Assembly: GCA_900541975.1 (NCBI GenBank)
Contig: UQLR01000002.1
Coordinates: forward strand, 1-64,000
Reading direction: 5' to 3'
From: an uncultured Oscillospiraceae bacterium
GTDB lineage: Bacteria; Bacillota; Clostridia; Oscillospirales; Acutalibacteraceae
Length of the DNA: 64,000 bases
Part shown: piece by piece, positions 55,647 through 64,000 of the stretch
How the letters are laid out: the number at the start of each line of letters is the position of its first letter
How positions within the stretch are numbered: the first letter of the stretch is position 1
Program-made: the position numbers and the translations under genes
Notes under the pieces: generated by a model
Databases searched by the model: none
Told to the model about the DNA's origin: nothing
The model's input: the letters and a program-made list of their open reading frames with translations, nothing else

Positions 55647-57482
55647 ATGGCAAAGACAATCGGTATAGACTTGGGTACGACAAATTCATGTGTCGCTGTT
55701 ATAGAAGGCGGCGAACCTGTCGTTATTGCAAACGCGGAAGGGGCAAGGACAACGCCCTCCGTCGTTGCGTTTTCAAAGACAGGTGAAAGAATGGTTGGCC
55801 AGGTGGCAAAACGCCAGGCGATCACAAACCCGGACAGGACAGTTTCTTCTATTAAAAGAGAAATGGGTTCGTCCTACAAGGTAACAATAGACAGTAAAAG
55901 CTACACACCGCAGGAAATTTCCGCGATGATTCTGCAAAAGCTTAAAGCAGATGCGGAAGCCTACCTGGGGGAGACGGTCACGCAGGCTGTTATTACGGTG
56001 CCCGCATATTTTACAGACGCGCAGCGCCAGGCAACAAAAGACGCAGGAAAAATTGCCGGTCTGGATGTAAAACGTATTATCAACGAGCCGACGGCGGCGG
56101 CGCTTTCTTATGGGATCGATAAGGAAACGGACCAGAAGGTCATGGTATATGACCTGGGCGGCGGTACGTTTGACGTTTCTATTATAGAAATGGGCGACGG
56201 CGTACAGGAGGTTTTGGCTACAGCCGGTAACAACCGCCTGGGCGGCGACGACTTTGACAAGCGCGTAATGGACTGGATGGTACAAAGCTTCAAGGCCGAA
56301 ACAGGGATCGACCTTTCCAACGATAAGATGGCGATGCAGCGCCTGAAGGAATCTGCGGAAAAAGCGAAGATTGAACTTTCCGGCGTTACACAGGCCGCGA
56401 TTAACCTGCCGTTTATCACGGCGGACGCGTCGGGCCCCAAGCATTTGGACCTGACGTTGACAAGAGCAAAATTTAACGAGCTTACGGCAGACCTGGTAGA
56501 GAATACCATGGGGCCCGTCAGAAGAGCGCTGCAGGATAGTGGGCTTTCTATTGATAAAATTGATAAGGTGCTTATGGTCGGTGGTTCCTCCAGAATTCCG
56601 GCCGTGCAGGAAGCAGTTAAGAGCCTGATCGGAAAAGAACCGTTTAAAGGCATTAATCCCGACGAATGCGTTGCAATCGGTGCTGCAATCCAGGCGGGCG
56701 TATTGGGCGGCGAAGTAGACGGCCTTCTGCTGCTTGATGTTACGCCGCTTTCTCTGGGGGTAGAAACCATGGGCGGCGTTATGACAAAGATTATTGAGCG
56801 CAACACGACGATCCCTACGAAAAAGAGCCAGATCTTTTCTACCGCGGCAGACAACCAGACACAGGTAGAGATCAATGTGCTGCAAGGTGAAAGGGAATTC
56901 GCGCGTGATAACAAGCAGCTGGGGCTGTTTGCGCTGACCGGTATTGCACCTGCAATGCGCGGTGTACCGCAGATTGAGGTCACATTTGATATTGACGCAA
57001 ACGGTATTGTAAACGTATCTGCAAAAGATCTGGGCACCGGCAAGGAACAAAAGATTACGATTTCCTCCAGCACAAACATGTCTAAGGAAGATATTGACAA
57101 GGCCGTTAAAGAAGCCGAACAGTTTGCCGCGGAGGACAAAAAGCGCCGCGAAGAGGTCGATGTAAAAAACGAGGCCGAAAATATGTGCTATCAGGTAGAA
57201 AAGCTTTTGAACGAAAACGGTGATAAAATAGACGAAACGGACAAAACCGCGCTGAATACAAAAATGGCGGCGGTAAAAGAGGCCATTTCCAAAAATGATA
57301 TAGCGCTTATTAAGACAGCCAGAGAGGATATGGAAAAATCTCTGCATGAGATTACCACAAAGCTTTACCAGCAGGCCGCACCGCAGGGAGCGCCCACACC
57401 GGAAGCAAACGGCGGCGCGCAGCCCCAGCAGGGTGCGGACAACGGTAATGTATACGACGCAGATTTTAAAGACGTCGAATAA
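55647..57482 (+). CDS. dnaK: Molecular chaperone DnaK (Hsp70)
   Basis: The protein has 611 residues from the ATG at 55647 with GGAGG upstream. Signatures are [35 protein letters not shown], and [17 protein letters not shown], with the linker [14 protein letters not shown] and the substrate domain after it. The C-terminal tail is Gly/Gln/Ala-rich and ends DADFKDVE. It is the Hsp70 of the KJE system, encoded 62 bp after grpE. Confidence 0.98.
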   Translation: MAKTIGIDLGTTNSCVAVIEGGEPVVIANAEGARTTPSVVAFSKTGERMVGQVAKRQAITNPDRTVSSIKREMGSSYKVTIDSKSYTPQEISAMILQKLKADAEAYLGETVTQAVITVPAYFTDAQRQATKDAGKIAGLDVKRIINEPTAAALSYGIDKETDQKVMVYDLGGGTFDVSIIEMGDGVQEVLATAGNNRLGGDDFDKRVMDWMVQSFKAETGIDLSNDKMAMQRLKESAEKAKIELSGVTQAAINLPFITADASGPKHLDLTLTRAKFNELTADLVENTMGPVRRALQDSGLSIDKIDKVLMVGGSSRIPAVQEAVKSLIGKEPFKGINPDECVAIGAAIQAGVLGGEVDGLLLLDVTPLSLGVETMGGVMTKIIERNTTIPTKKSQIFSTAADNQTQVEINVLQGEREFARDNKQLGLFALTGIAPAMRGVPQIEVTFDIDANGIVNVSAKDLGTGKEQKITISSSTNMSKEDIDKAVKEAEQFAAEDKKRREEVDVKNEAENMCYQVEKLLNENGDKIDETDKTALNTKMAAVKEAISKNDIALIKTAREDMEKSLHEITTKLYQQAAPQGAPTPEANGGAQPQQGADNGNVYDADFKDVE

Positions 57483-57506
57483 CGGCAAACAGAAAAGAAA
57501 AAAGAT

Positions 57507-57529
57507 TGGGGCAGGGATTACCTGCCCCA
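57507..57529. repeat. Hairpin between dnaK and dnaJ
   Basis: TGGGGCAGG (57507-57515) and CCTGCCCCA (57521-57529) form a 9-bp perfect stem without a T-run. It may stabilise the dnaK mRNA or reduce read-through to dnaJ. Confidence 0.7.
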
Positions 57530-57626
57530 CCCTGCATTTATAAATATGCAAACAGATGTAGACGAAAATGCCATTTTGGAGTATGATAATAAAGCATAAC
57601 TTTTATAGTACATAGGGGGCGTAGCT

Positions 57627-58769
57627 TTGGCAGAAAAAAGAGATTTTTACGAGGTTATGGGGGTTCCCAAAAACGCCTCTGACGATGAAATCAAAAAAGC
57701 GTTCCGAAAGCTTGCAAAAAAGTACCATCCGGATCTGAACCCGGGGGATAAGCAGGCAGAGGCAAAATTTAAAGAAGTAAATGAAGCATATGAAGTGCTT
57801 TCCGATAAAGACAAGCGTGCGCGTTACGACCAGTTTGGCCATGCGGGGGTAGACCCCAGCTATGGCGCGGGCGCGGCGGGCGGAAGCCCGTTTACACAGG
57901 ATATTGACCTGGGCGATATTTTCAACAGCTTTTTTGGCGGGTTTGGCGGCAGGCAGCATCAAAACCCAAACGCGCCGCGAAGAGGCACGGATATTGAAAC
58001 AACGGTGCATATATCGTTTGAAGAGGCGGCAAAAGGCTGCAGGAAAACGGTAACGTATCAAAATATCAGCACATGTAAAGACTGCTCCGGAAGCGGCGCT
58101 GCAAAAGGCACCGCGCCCAGAGTTTGTAAGGCCTGCGGCGGAACGGGTCAGGTAAAAATCAGCCAGCGCACGCCGTTTGGCATGATCCAGACGGCGCGCG
58201 TCTGCGATGCCTGTAAAGGTAAAGGCAAAGTTATAGAAACGCCCTGCCGCACCTGTATGGGTACGGGCCGTACCAAAACCAGGCGCACGGTAGACGTGGA
58301 TATCCCCGCAGGCATCAGCGACGACAGGGTGCTGAATGTAAGCGGCCATGGGAACGCCGGCGTCAATAACGGTCCCTATGGCGATTTGCACGTGTATGTA
58401 AATGTGCGCCCGCACCCGATTTTTGACCGCCGGGGGGACGACGTATGGTGCGAACTGCCCGTTACGTATTCACAGGCGGCTCTTGGCGCGGAGGTTACGG
58501 TCCCTACGCTTGACGGGAAGGTAAGCTATCCTATTCACGAAGGGACGCAGCCGGGAGATGTGTTTAAGCTTAAGGGAAAGGGCGTCCAGCATCTGGGCGG
58601 CCGTGGCCGCGGCGACCAGTATGTTCGGGTAGCCATTGAAGTTCCTAAAAATCTTTCTGCAAAGCAGAAGGAGCTTTTGAAAAAGTTTGAAGAAGCCGTT
58701 GGCGAGAAAAATTACCAGAAACGAAAGGGCTTTTTTGATAAGCTTAAAGGAATGTTTGAAGAAACGTAA
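57627..58769 (+). CDS. dnaJ: Chaperone DnaJ (Hsp40)
   Basis: The protein has 380 residues and uses a TTG start with AGGGGGC upstream. The J domain has the HPD motif in [11 protein letters not shown] (about 31-33). A Gly/Phe-rich linker follows, then four zinc repeats [24 protein letters not shown] and CRTCMGTG (about 150-220). It stimulates DnaK ATPase and presents substrates. Confidence 0.98.
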   Translation: MAEKRDFYEVMGVPKNASDDEIKKAFRKLAKKYHPDLNPGDKQAEAKFKEVNEAYEVLSDKDKRARYDQFGHAGVDPSYGAGAAGGSPFTQDIDLGDIFNSFFGGFGGRQHQNPNAPRRGTDIETTVHISFEEAAKGCRKTVTYQNISTCKDCSGSGAAKGTAPRVCKACGGTGQVKISQRTPFGMIQTARVCDACKGKGKVIETPCRTCMGTGRTKTRRTVDVDIPAGISDDRVLNVSGHGNAGVNNGPYGDLHVYVNVRPHPIFDRRGDDVWCELPVTYSQAALGAEVTVPTLDGKVSYPIHEGTQPGDVFKLKGKGVQHLGGRGRGDQYVRVAIEVPKNLSAKQKELLKKFEEAVGEKNYQKRKGFFDKLKGMFEET

Positions 58770-58783
58770 AAAGAGGTGCCGCT

Positions 58784-59707
58784 TTGGATTGGACGGAGAT
58801 AAAAATACGCGTACCAATAAAAGACCTGGAAACCGCAGGCGATATTGCGCAAATGACCGTGCCCTATGGGATCTATATAGAGGACTATTCCAATCTGGAA
58901 GAAGAGGTGGAGCAGATTGCGCGGATCAACCTGATTGACCAGGCGCTTTTGGAAAAAGACAGAAGCCACGGAATTATTCATATTTATATAAATCCGGGCG
59001 ACCATCCCGCGCAGGCGGTGGCTTTTTTGCGCGAACGCTATACGGCGGAAAAAATTGCGCATGAAATTATCTGTGAAAACTGTGCCGAGGAAGACTGGCG
59101 CGACAGCTGGAAGCAGTATTTTCATCCGGTTCCCGTGGGGGAAAAGCTGTTGATCCGCCCCACCTGGCACGAAACATGCAACCCGCAGGGCCGCATTGTT
59201 TTAAATTTAGACCCCGGGCTTGCGTTTGGCACGGGGACGCACGAAACCACGCGGCTTTGCCTTGCCGCGCTGGAAAAGCATGTAAAAAGCGGCATGCAGG
59301 TGCTTGATGTAGGGTGCGGCAGCGGGATCCTCTCCGTGGCGGCCCTTCTATTGGGCGCACAGCATGTGGTTGGCGTAGATATAGACGCGACGGCTGTAAA
59401 AATCGCCAGCGAAAACGCACAAAAAAATGGCGTAGAAGAAAGATTTGAAGTATTGTGCGGCGATCTGACGGAAAAGGTTGCAGGAAAGTATCATATTGTC
59501 GTTGCCAATATTGTAGCAGACGCGGTGATTCAGCTTTGTGCAAGTATTGCAGATTATATGCTGGAGGATGCAGTTTATATTGCAAGCGGTATTATAGACG
59601 CCCGCACAGACGACGTACTTTATGCGCTGGATCATAGCCGCTTTACCGTTTTGGAAACCGCACAGGATAACGGCTGGTATTGCATTACCGCCCAAAAAAA
59701 GAGATAA
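58784..59707 (+). CDS. prmA: Ribosomal protein L11 methyltransferase
   Basis: The protein has 307 residues and uses a TTG start after AAAGAGGTG. The N-terminal domain of about 140 residues precedes the SAM-dependent fold with LDVGCGSGILSVAALLLGA, then VVGVDIDATAVKIASENA and the NPPY-like VVANIVADAV. PrmA trimethylates L11. It lies 14 bp after dnaJ, a common arrangement. Confidence 0.95.
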   Translation: MDWTEIKIRVPIKDLETAGDIAQMTVPYGIYIEDYSNLEEEVEQIARINLIDQALLEKDRSHGIIHIYINPGDHPAQAVAFLRERYTAEKIAHEIICENCAEEDWRDSWKQYFHPVPVGEKLLIRPTWHETCNPQGRIVLNLDPGLAFGTGTHETTRLCLAALEKHVKSGMQVLDVGCGSGILSVAALLLGAQHVVGVDIDATAVKIASENAQKNGVEERFEVLCGDLTEKVAGKYHIVVANIVADAVIQLCASIADYMLEDAVYIASGIIDARTDDVLYALDHSRFTVLETAQDNGWYCITAQKKR

Positions 59708-59818
59708 AATAAGCTTTTTTACCGCTTTTTTCAGGAAAGACATAATTCCGTCACAATTTGCTGTTAAAATAAACTTGCTTATTTTTCGTTTAAATTTCAA
59801 AAATCGGAGGTTTCTAAA

Positions 59819-60418
59819 ATGAAAAAACCTACAAAAAGAGACATTGTCAATCTGTTTTTTTCCTCGTTTCTTGTAATTGGATATGTAATCTGCGCATATT
59901 TCTTCAGCACGCTGATGGGGAACATGGTCGATCCGGTTACAAGCGGTGCGATAGACCTGGTAATTTTTGCCGTATTTGGGCTTTTGCTGTTTTATGCAAC
60001 AAGGGTCGGCGACGGCAGGCAGGTCCGGCGCTTTAGCATACCTACGCTGATTTTGGTAGATTTACCTGCGGTTTATATTTTGGTTGCGTATTTTGCAATG
60101 GGTCTGCCGTTCCATACGGAACTTGCGGCAAATACCTCTATTGTGTTGCTTGCGGCGGTGGCGTTGGGCTATGCGGTCCCGTATACGTTCTTGAGCGGCT
60201 ATGAGCTTGCGCCGCCGGAGGAGGAAACGCCAAAGCCAGCCGGGGAACAGGTCGAAGACGGCTATTCTACGCTGGATATTGCATTTAAAAGTGAAGAAGA
60301 GGCGCAAAACGCGGAAGATATGGAAGAAAACGACGAAGAAGCGCCAACGGCAACCGGGGAGCAGGCAGAAGATTCATTGGAATCTGTGAAAGAAACAGAA
60401 GAAAAAGAGGAAGAATAA
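59819..60418 (+). CDS. Membrane protein with acidic C-terminal tail
   Basis: The protein has 199 residues with four hydrophobic segments (about 10-30, 40-62, 75-95, 100-125) and a tail of about 70 residues that is mostly Glu, Asp and Ala. GGAGG precedes the ATG. It follows prmA by 110 bp on the same strand. No family was recognised. The acidic tail should be cytosolic if the four segments leave both ends inside. Confidence 0.7.
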   Translation: MKKPTKRDIVNLFFSSFLVIGYVICAYFFSTLMGNMVDPVTSGAIDLVIFAVFGLLLFYATRVGDGRQVRRFSIPTLILVDLPAVYILVAYFAMGLPFHTELAANTSIVLLAAVALGYAVPYTFLSGYELAPPEEETPKPAGEQVEDGYSTLDIAFKSEEEAQNAEDMEENDEEAPTATGEQAEDSLESVKETEEKEEE

Positions 60419-60446
60419 CAGTAGGTATTTATTTGATAGGAGATGT

Positions 60447-61298
60447 ATGAAAATGGCAGAGGGTTGTACACATGATTGCGGAAGCTGCGGGGAAGACTGC
60501 CCTTCCAGAACGCAGGAGCAGCAGGATTTTTCAGCAAAGCTGCATGCGCTCAGCCGGGTAAAAAAAGTTATTGGCGTCATAAGCGGTAAGGGCGGCGTTG
60601 GAAAATCCATGGTTACGTCCATGCTGGCGGTGCTGTTTAACCGCCGGGGCTTTAAAACAGCAGTTTTGGATGCGGACGTTACAGGGCCGTCTGTCCCAAA
60701 AGTGTTTGGAATCAACAAACAAAAGGCGCAGGGCAACGAATTTGGCCTGCTGCCGGTATCTACAAAAACGGGGATTGAAATTATGTCTGTCAATCTGCTT
60801 TTACCCAGCGAGACAGACCCGGTCGTGTGGCGCGGGCCGATTATAGCAGGAACGGTAAAACAATTCTGGACAGATGTGATCTGGAAAGATATCGACTACA
60901 TGTTTGTAGATATGCCCCCTGGAACGGGCGATGTTCCGCTTACGGTGTTCCAGTCTATTCCGCTTGACGGGATCGTGATTGTCACTTCGCCGCAGGAGCT
61001 GGTTTCCATGATTGTGGCAAAGGCGGTCAATATGGCCGATATGATGCATATTCCCATTTTGGGCGTGGTGGAAAATATGAGCTATTTTGTATGTCCGGAC
61101 TGCGGCAAAAGACACAGCATTTACGGGGAAAGCCATATTGAACAGACCGCCGCGGAGCATGGAACAGAGGTATTGGGGAAGCTGCCGATGGATCCGTCTG
61201 TGGCAAAGGCTGCTGATACCGGAACAATAGAGCTGTTTGTGGGCGATTGGCTCGACCATGCCGCAGACAGAATTGAACAAAAGCTAAAAAAAGATTAA
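60447..61298 (+). CDS. Mrp/ApbC-type iron-sulfur cluster carrier ATPase
   Basis: The protein has 283 residues. The N-terminus has a Cys-rich segment CTHDCGSCGEDCPSR, as in clostridial Mrp proteins, then Walker A VISGKGGVGKSMVTSML (about 45-60), a DADVTGPSVPK motif and VDMPPGTGDVPLTV. A CxxC pair lies near the end (CPDCGKRH). The protein is thought to carry or deliver iron-sulfur clusters. The ATG two codons later has better spacing from AGGAG and is an alternative start. Confidence 0.92.
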   Translation: MKMAEGCTHDCGSCGEDCPSRTQEQQDFSAKLHALSRVKKVIGVISGKGGVGKSMVTSMLAVLFNRRGFKTAVLDADVTGPSVPKVFGINKQKAQGNEFGLLPVSTKTGIEIMSVNLLLPSETDPVVWRGPIIAGTVKQFWTDVIWKDIDYMFVDMPPGTGDVPLTVFQSIPLDGIVIVTSPQELVSMIVAKAVNMADMMHIPILGVVENMSYFVCPDCGKRHSIYGESHIEQTAAEHGTEVLGKLPMDPSVAKAADTGTIELFVGDWLDHAADRIEQKLKKD

Positions 61299-61369
61299 CC
61301 AAAGGCGCTTTACAGGCGGGCCCTTTTATAGAAAAAGGCCAAGCGTTGCCTGAAAGGAGCAGAAATGGG

Positions 61370-61402
61370 AAACAGCGTGTTTTGTACGCTGTTTTCTTTT
61401 TT
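61370..61402 (+). terminator. Terminator of the mrp gene
   Basis: AAACAGCGT (61370-61378) pairs with ACGCTGTTT (61386-61394), followed by CTTTTTTATAAAA. Confidence 0.85.
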
Positions 61403-61421
61403 ATAAAAAACAGAAAAAAGA

Positions 61422-61433
61422 AAACAAATGTTT
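61422..61433. promoter_or_regulatory. Candidate LexA operator
   Basis: AAACAAATGTTT is a perfect 12-bp palindrome overlapping the -35 element of lexA. It differs by one base in each half from the Firmicutes SOS box core GAACNNNNGTTC, and its half-site is AAAC. Autoregulation of lexA is expected from the family; this site is inferred. Confidence 0.5.
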
Positions 61434-61460
61434 GATTTTTTAAAAAAGATATGATATAAT
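61432..61460 (+). promoter_or_regulatory. Promoter of lexA
   Basis: TTGATT (61432-61437), a 17 bp spacer and a perfect TATAAT (61455-61460) lie about 45 bp before the start. Confidence 0.82.
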
Positions 61461-61506
61461 TCGATTGAAAACAGTTTAAACCGCTGCCCAGTAAGGAGTT
61501 TTTACA

Positions 61507-62094
61507 ATGAAACAACTTTCAAAAAGCCAGCAGAAAATACTCGACTATATACGCGAGTGCGCACAGGAGGGCCTTTCCCCCTCTGTCAGGGAAATTTGCA
61601 AGGCGACCGGGTTGAAATCGACCTCGACCGTGCACGCGCACCTGAACACCCTGCAGGAAAGAGGGCTGATTTCTCGCGAGGCAAAACTGAACAGAACAAT
61701 CCGCGTAAGCGGTGAAAAGACCGTGCCGGTTCCCGTGCTGGGAAGGGTAACCGCCGGCATGCCTGTTCTGGCCGTGGAAGAAATAGAAGGTTACGTGCCT
61801 ATAAGCGAAAGCGTGCGCCGCGGCAGGGAGCTGTTTGCTTTGCGTATAGACGGTGACAGCATGATCAACGCGGGAATCCTGGACGGCGACATTGTAGTCG
61901 TGTGTAAAACGCCTGTTGCAGAAAATGGGGAGATTGTAGTAGCCCTGATAGAAGATGAAGCGACGGTCAAACGCTTTTATCGGGAAGAGGGCCATATTCG
62001 CCTGCAGCCGGAAAATCCGGCTTACGACCCAATTATTGTGGAGGAATGCATGCTGCTCGGAACGGTTGTTTCTGTTGTGCGGTATTACACTTAA
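61507..62094 (+). CDS. lexA: SOS response repressor/protease LexA
   Basis: The protein has 195 residues. The N-terminal winged helix reads GLSPSVREICKATGLKSTST and VHAHLNTLQERGLI. The cleavage site is in GRVTAGMPVL (Ala83-Gly84), with the catalytic Ser118 in GDSMINAGI and Lys155 in DEATVKRFY. RecA-ssDNA triggers self-cleavage and releases SOS genes. AAGGAG precedes the ATG. Confidence 0.96.
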   Translation: MKQLSKSQQKILDYIRECAQEGLSPSVREICKATGLKSTSTVHAHLNTLQERGLISREAKLNRTIRVSGEKTVPVPVLGRVTAGMPVLAVEEIEGYVPISESVRRGRELFALRIDGDSMINAGILDGDIVVVCKTPVAENGEIVVALIEDEATVKRFYREEGHIRLQPENPAYDPIIVEECMLLGTVVSVVRYYT

Positions 62095-62260
62095 TTTTGT
62101 TTTATTCACAGAACTTTCTTGATCTTTTAAAAGATTATTCACAACGTATTCATACTCTCATTTTATAATAAGACCGTACTCAAAAGACGGAGCCGCAACC
62201 GTCAGAGTATAAATGTTCTACCCTCCTCAATGTACCCCTCAAACTTAAAAAAGGAAAAAC

Positions 62261-62297
62261 GAAAAGACCCGGTCTTCCGCAAAGGCCGGGTCTTTTC
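62261..62297. terminator. Bidirectional terminator between lexA and DUF554 gene
   Basis: GAAAAGACCCGG (62261-62272) pairs perfectly with CCGGGTCTTTTC (62286-62297). The AAAA/TTTT base suits both strands. The stop of the convergent DUF554 gene lies about 90 bp away. Confidence 0.8.
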
Positions 62298-62383
62298 ATT
62301 TGTGTGTATGTGTTTGTAAAAACAGACTGAAACGTCTGCCAAAAACCGTATAACTGCAAAAAGCGTTTGCGTCTTTGGAGATT

Positions 62384-63100
62384 TTATTGTGCAAATGCAG
62401 GTAACAGGCCGCCCAGCCATTGAAAAAGCGGGCACAAAAGGATAGGGAAAAAGATCGCGGGCACGTAGTTCATGATTTTAAGTTTTGTGATGCCCAGCAT
62501 GTTAAGTGCAAGCCCAATAATAATAACAGAGCCGGCACAGGTCATTTCGTTGACAACCCACGTGCTTAAAAAAGGAGATATCCACTGTGCCAAAAGCGTA
62601 ATGCCCCCCTGGTAAACAAGCACAAACCCGGCGGCGAAAAGTACGCCTATTCCAAAGGAGGAGGCAAAAATAACAGCGGCGACAAAATCCAGCATAGATT
62701 TTGTAAAAAGCATGCTGTGGTCGCCGGTCAAACCGCTTTGCAGCGAACCGACAATTGTCATGGCACCTACGCAGAATAATAGACAGGCGCTTACAAAGCC
62801 CTGCGCAATCGTTTTGTTTTCACCGGGCCCTGCCATTTTGCGTTCGATCAGGCGGCCCAAATTGTTTATGCGTCTGTCCAGGTTTGCAAGCTGCCCCACC
62901 ACCGTGCCCAGCACCATAGAGAGAATCAGCAAAAGCGTATTTTCACCTTCAAGCGCCCCCGTGATACCAATATATAAAGTACAAAGACCCAGTGCTTTCA
63001 TCAGGGCTTCCGCAAGCTTTTGCGGAAGCCCTTTTTTCAGCAGCAGCCCTATACAGCCGCCAAGCAGAACCGCAACAGTATTTACAATGGTTCCCAGCAT
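62384..63100 (-). CDS. DUF554-family membrane protein
   Basis: The protein has 238 residues with about seven hydrophobic segments. It begins LGTIVNTVAVLLGGCIGLLL and contains the DUF554 segment NLDRRINNLGRLIERK and GDHSMLFTKSMLDFVAAVIF. It resembles YqgA/YdfK. Transport is suggested by its topology, but the substrate is unknown. AGGAGG precedes the ATG. Confidence 0.86.
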   Translation of the reverse strand: MLGTIVNTVAVLLGGCIGLLLKKGLPQKLAEALMKALGLCTLYIGITGALEGENTLLLILSMVLGTVVGQLANLDRRINNLGRLIERKMAGPGENKTIAQGFVSACLLFCVGAMTIVGSLQSGLTGDHSMLFTKSMLDFVAAVIFASSFGIGVLFAAGFVLVYQGGITLLAQWISPFLSTWVVNEMTCAGSVIIIGLALNMLGITKLKIMNYVPAIFFPILLCPLFQWLGGLLPAFAQ

Positions 63101-63190
63101 GGTTTATATCCTCCTGCACATTTTGCTGCATAAAATTATATACCCTGGTAAAAGCGGTATTTTTTACATACGGAAAAAAAGAAAAAAGTC

Positions 63191-63218
63191 TTGACACATG
63201 TGTAATATTGTATATAAT
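63191..63218 (+). promoter_or_regulatory. Promoter of the GntR regulator-ABC operon
   Basis: A perfect TTGACA (63191-63196), a 16 bp spacer and a perfect TATAAT (63213-63218) precede the GntR gene. Confidence 0.84.
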
Positions 63219-63230
63219 GGATATATACAA
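63208..63230 (+). promoter_or_regulatory. Candidate GntR operator
   Basis: TTGTATATA (63208-63216) and TATATACAA (63222-63230) form a perfect 9-bp inverted repeat with a 5-bp spacer, overlapping the -10 element. Binding here by the downstream GntR protein would block its own operon. The family usually autoregulates; the assignment is inferred. Confidence 0.6.
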
Positions 63231-63251
63231 TATACTGTATGGAGGTTGCTC

Positions 63252-63629
63252 ATGAATATTTTGATTCGAAATACGTCTTCCACACCGATCTATGAGCAGA
63301 TCGTGTCGCAAATCAAAGCGATGATCATCAGCGGGGCTTTGCAGGAAGGCGACGCGCTTCCCTCCATGCGGCTGTTGGCAAAGGAGCTGCGCATTAGCGT
63401 TATCACAACAAAGCGTGCGTATGAGGAACTGGAGCGCGACGGCTTTATTTTTTCTGTAACAGGGAAGGGAAGCTTTGTAGCGGAAAAAAATATGGAATTG
63501 ATCAGAGAACAGCACTTAAAAGAGGTGGAAGCGCATCTGCAGGCCATTGTAGAGCTTGCAGTGCGGTGCGGTCTGTCTTTAGAAGAGCTGCAATCCATGC
63601 TCGCGTTGTTTTACGGCGAAAAAGATTGA
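63252..63629 (+). CDS. GntR-family regulator, YtrA subfamily
   Basis: The protein has 125 residues from the ATG at 63252 with TGGAGG upstream. The winged helix reads PIYEQIVSQIKAMIISGAL, then LPSMRLLAKELRISVITTKR, then AYEELERDGFIFSVTGKGSF. A short C-terminal helix pair replaces a ligand domain, as in YtrA, which controls ABC operons. The ABC ATPase gene begins 24 bp downstream. Confidence 0.93.
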   Translation: MNILIRNTSSTPIYEQIVSQIKAMIISGALQEGDALPSMRLLAKELRISVITTKRAYEELERDGFIFSVTGKGSFVAEKNMELIREQHLKEVEAHLQAIVELAVRCGLSLEELQSMLALFYGEKD

Positions 63630-63653
63630 TTAAGCGGAAGAGAGAGGTTTTTT

Positions 63654-64000
63654 ATGGATTATGCAGTAAATTTGCGCAATGTAACAAAAAAATATCCCGG
63701 CTTTATACTGGACAAAGTTAATCTTTCGGTCCCCACGGGGACGGTTATGGGGCTGGTTGGTGAAAACGGGGCGGGTAAGAGTACAACACTGCACCTGATG
63801 CTTGGCCTTATAAGGCAAGATGCCGGCAGCGTTACCCTGTTGGGAAAAGACAGCGCCCGGTTAGACAGGCAGATAAAGGAGCAGATTGGTGTTGTAATGG
63901 ATGAAGCCTGCTTTCCGGAAGGGCTTACAGCCAGAGATATCAACAAAATTTTGCGCAGCCTTTATAAAACATGGGATGAGGAAAAGTTTTTTTCCTGCCT
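63654..64000 (+). CDS. ABC transporter ATP-binding protein (YtrB-like), partial
   Basis: The first 115 residues are present; the gene runs off the window. GAGAGG precedes the ATG. Walker A GLVGENGAGKSTTLHLMLGL is at residues about 33-52 and the Q-loop region is VVMDEACFPEGLTARD. Placement after a YtrA-type regulator fits a ytr-like transporter whose permease would lie to the right of the window. Confidence 0.88.
   Translation, partial: MDYAVNLRNVTKKYPGFILDKVNLSVPTGTVMGLVGENGAGKSTTLHLMLGLIRQDAGSVTLLGKDSARLDRQIKEQIGVVMDEACFPEGLTARDINKILRSLYKTWDEEKFFSC

Noticed and set aside
56108..57139. 343-codon antisense frame in dnaK
   Set aside because: It is a shadow of dnaK in another frame, Ser/Ile-rich, without a ribosome site or neighbour support.
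55773..57551. 592-codon open frame antisense to dnaK
   Set aside because: It mirrors the dnaK coding frame and its translation has no protein-like domain pattern. Long antisense frames opposite dnaK are a known artefact of its codon use.

Overview
The window is a chromosomal replication-origin region from a low-to-moderate G+C, endospore-forming member of the Clostridia. The evidence is the gene set jag-yidC-yidD-rnpA-rpmH | dnaA-dnaN-yaaA-recF-remB-gyrB-gyrA, a Noc/Soj/ParB locus, sporulation proteins (a SleB-type cortex hydrolase, SpoVAE, a YtaF-like protein), CIRCE-controlled heat-shock genes, an Rnf complex, and no outer-membrane genes. I do not assign a genus.

Layout: (1) 1-0.9 kb holds the 5' end of a 16S rRNA gene on the minus strand, with its leader and two tandem sigma-A promoters. 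(2) 0.9-8 kb holds the SleB-like hydrolase, a zinc-ribbon membrane protein, an AEC transporter, a lipoprotein, a G5/3D cell-wall protein, an unexplained non-coding block, and rplM-rpsI. (3) 8.4-14.3 kb is a mixed segment: ROK kinase, tRNA-Leu, an NTF2-like protein, a DUF4474 protein with a Cys-Asp-Pro-Gly-Pro tail next to a metallophosphoesterase, dCMP deaminase, tRNA-Met/tRNA-Glu and a GNAT acetyltransferase. (4) 14.7-27.4 kb on the minus strand holds guaB, serS, parB, soj, noc-like, rsmG, mnmG, mnmE, jag, yidC, yidD, rnpA and rpmH. (5) 27.4-39.7 kb on the plus strand holds dnaA, the dnaA-dnaN origin, dnaN, yaaA, recF, remB, two zinc-ribbon membrane proteins, gyrB, four inserted genes (three YcxB-like proteins and a thioesterase) and gyrA. 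(6) 39.9-50.1 kb, minus strand and head-on to replication, holds a GldG/DUF4340 ABC operon and rnfCDGEAB. (7) 50.4-64 kb holds spoVAE, a CBS protein, a 49-residue membrane protein, rpsT, a YtaF/MntP-like protein, hrcA-grpE-dnaK-dnaJ-prmA, a membrane protein, mrp, lexA, a DUF554 protein, and a GntR regulator followed by an ABC ATPase cut by the window end.

Transcription mostly runs away from the origin on both sides, as expected for bidirectional replication starting near 29.2 kb. The most notable observations concern initiation: a clear DnaA-trio/unwinding element after dnaA, a second cluster of TTTTCCACA DnaA-box-like sites 15 kb away upstream of guaB, and a DnaA whose DNA-recognition loop reads GGRHYSTI instead of the usual GGRDHTTV. 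No mobile element, CRISPR array or defence system was recognised; most of the window is conserved housekeeping DNA.
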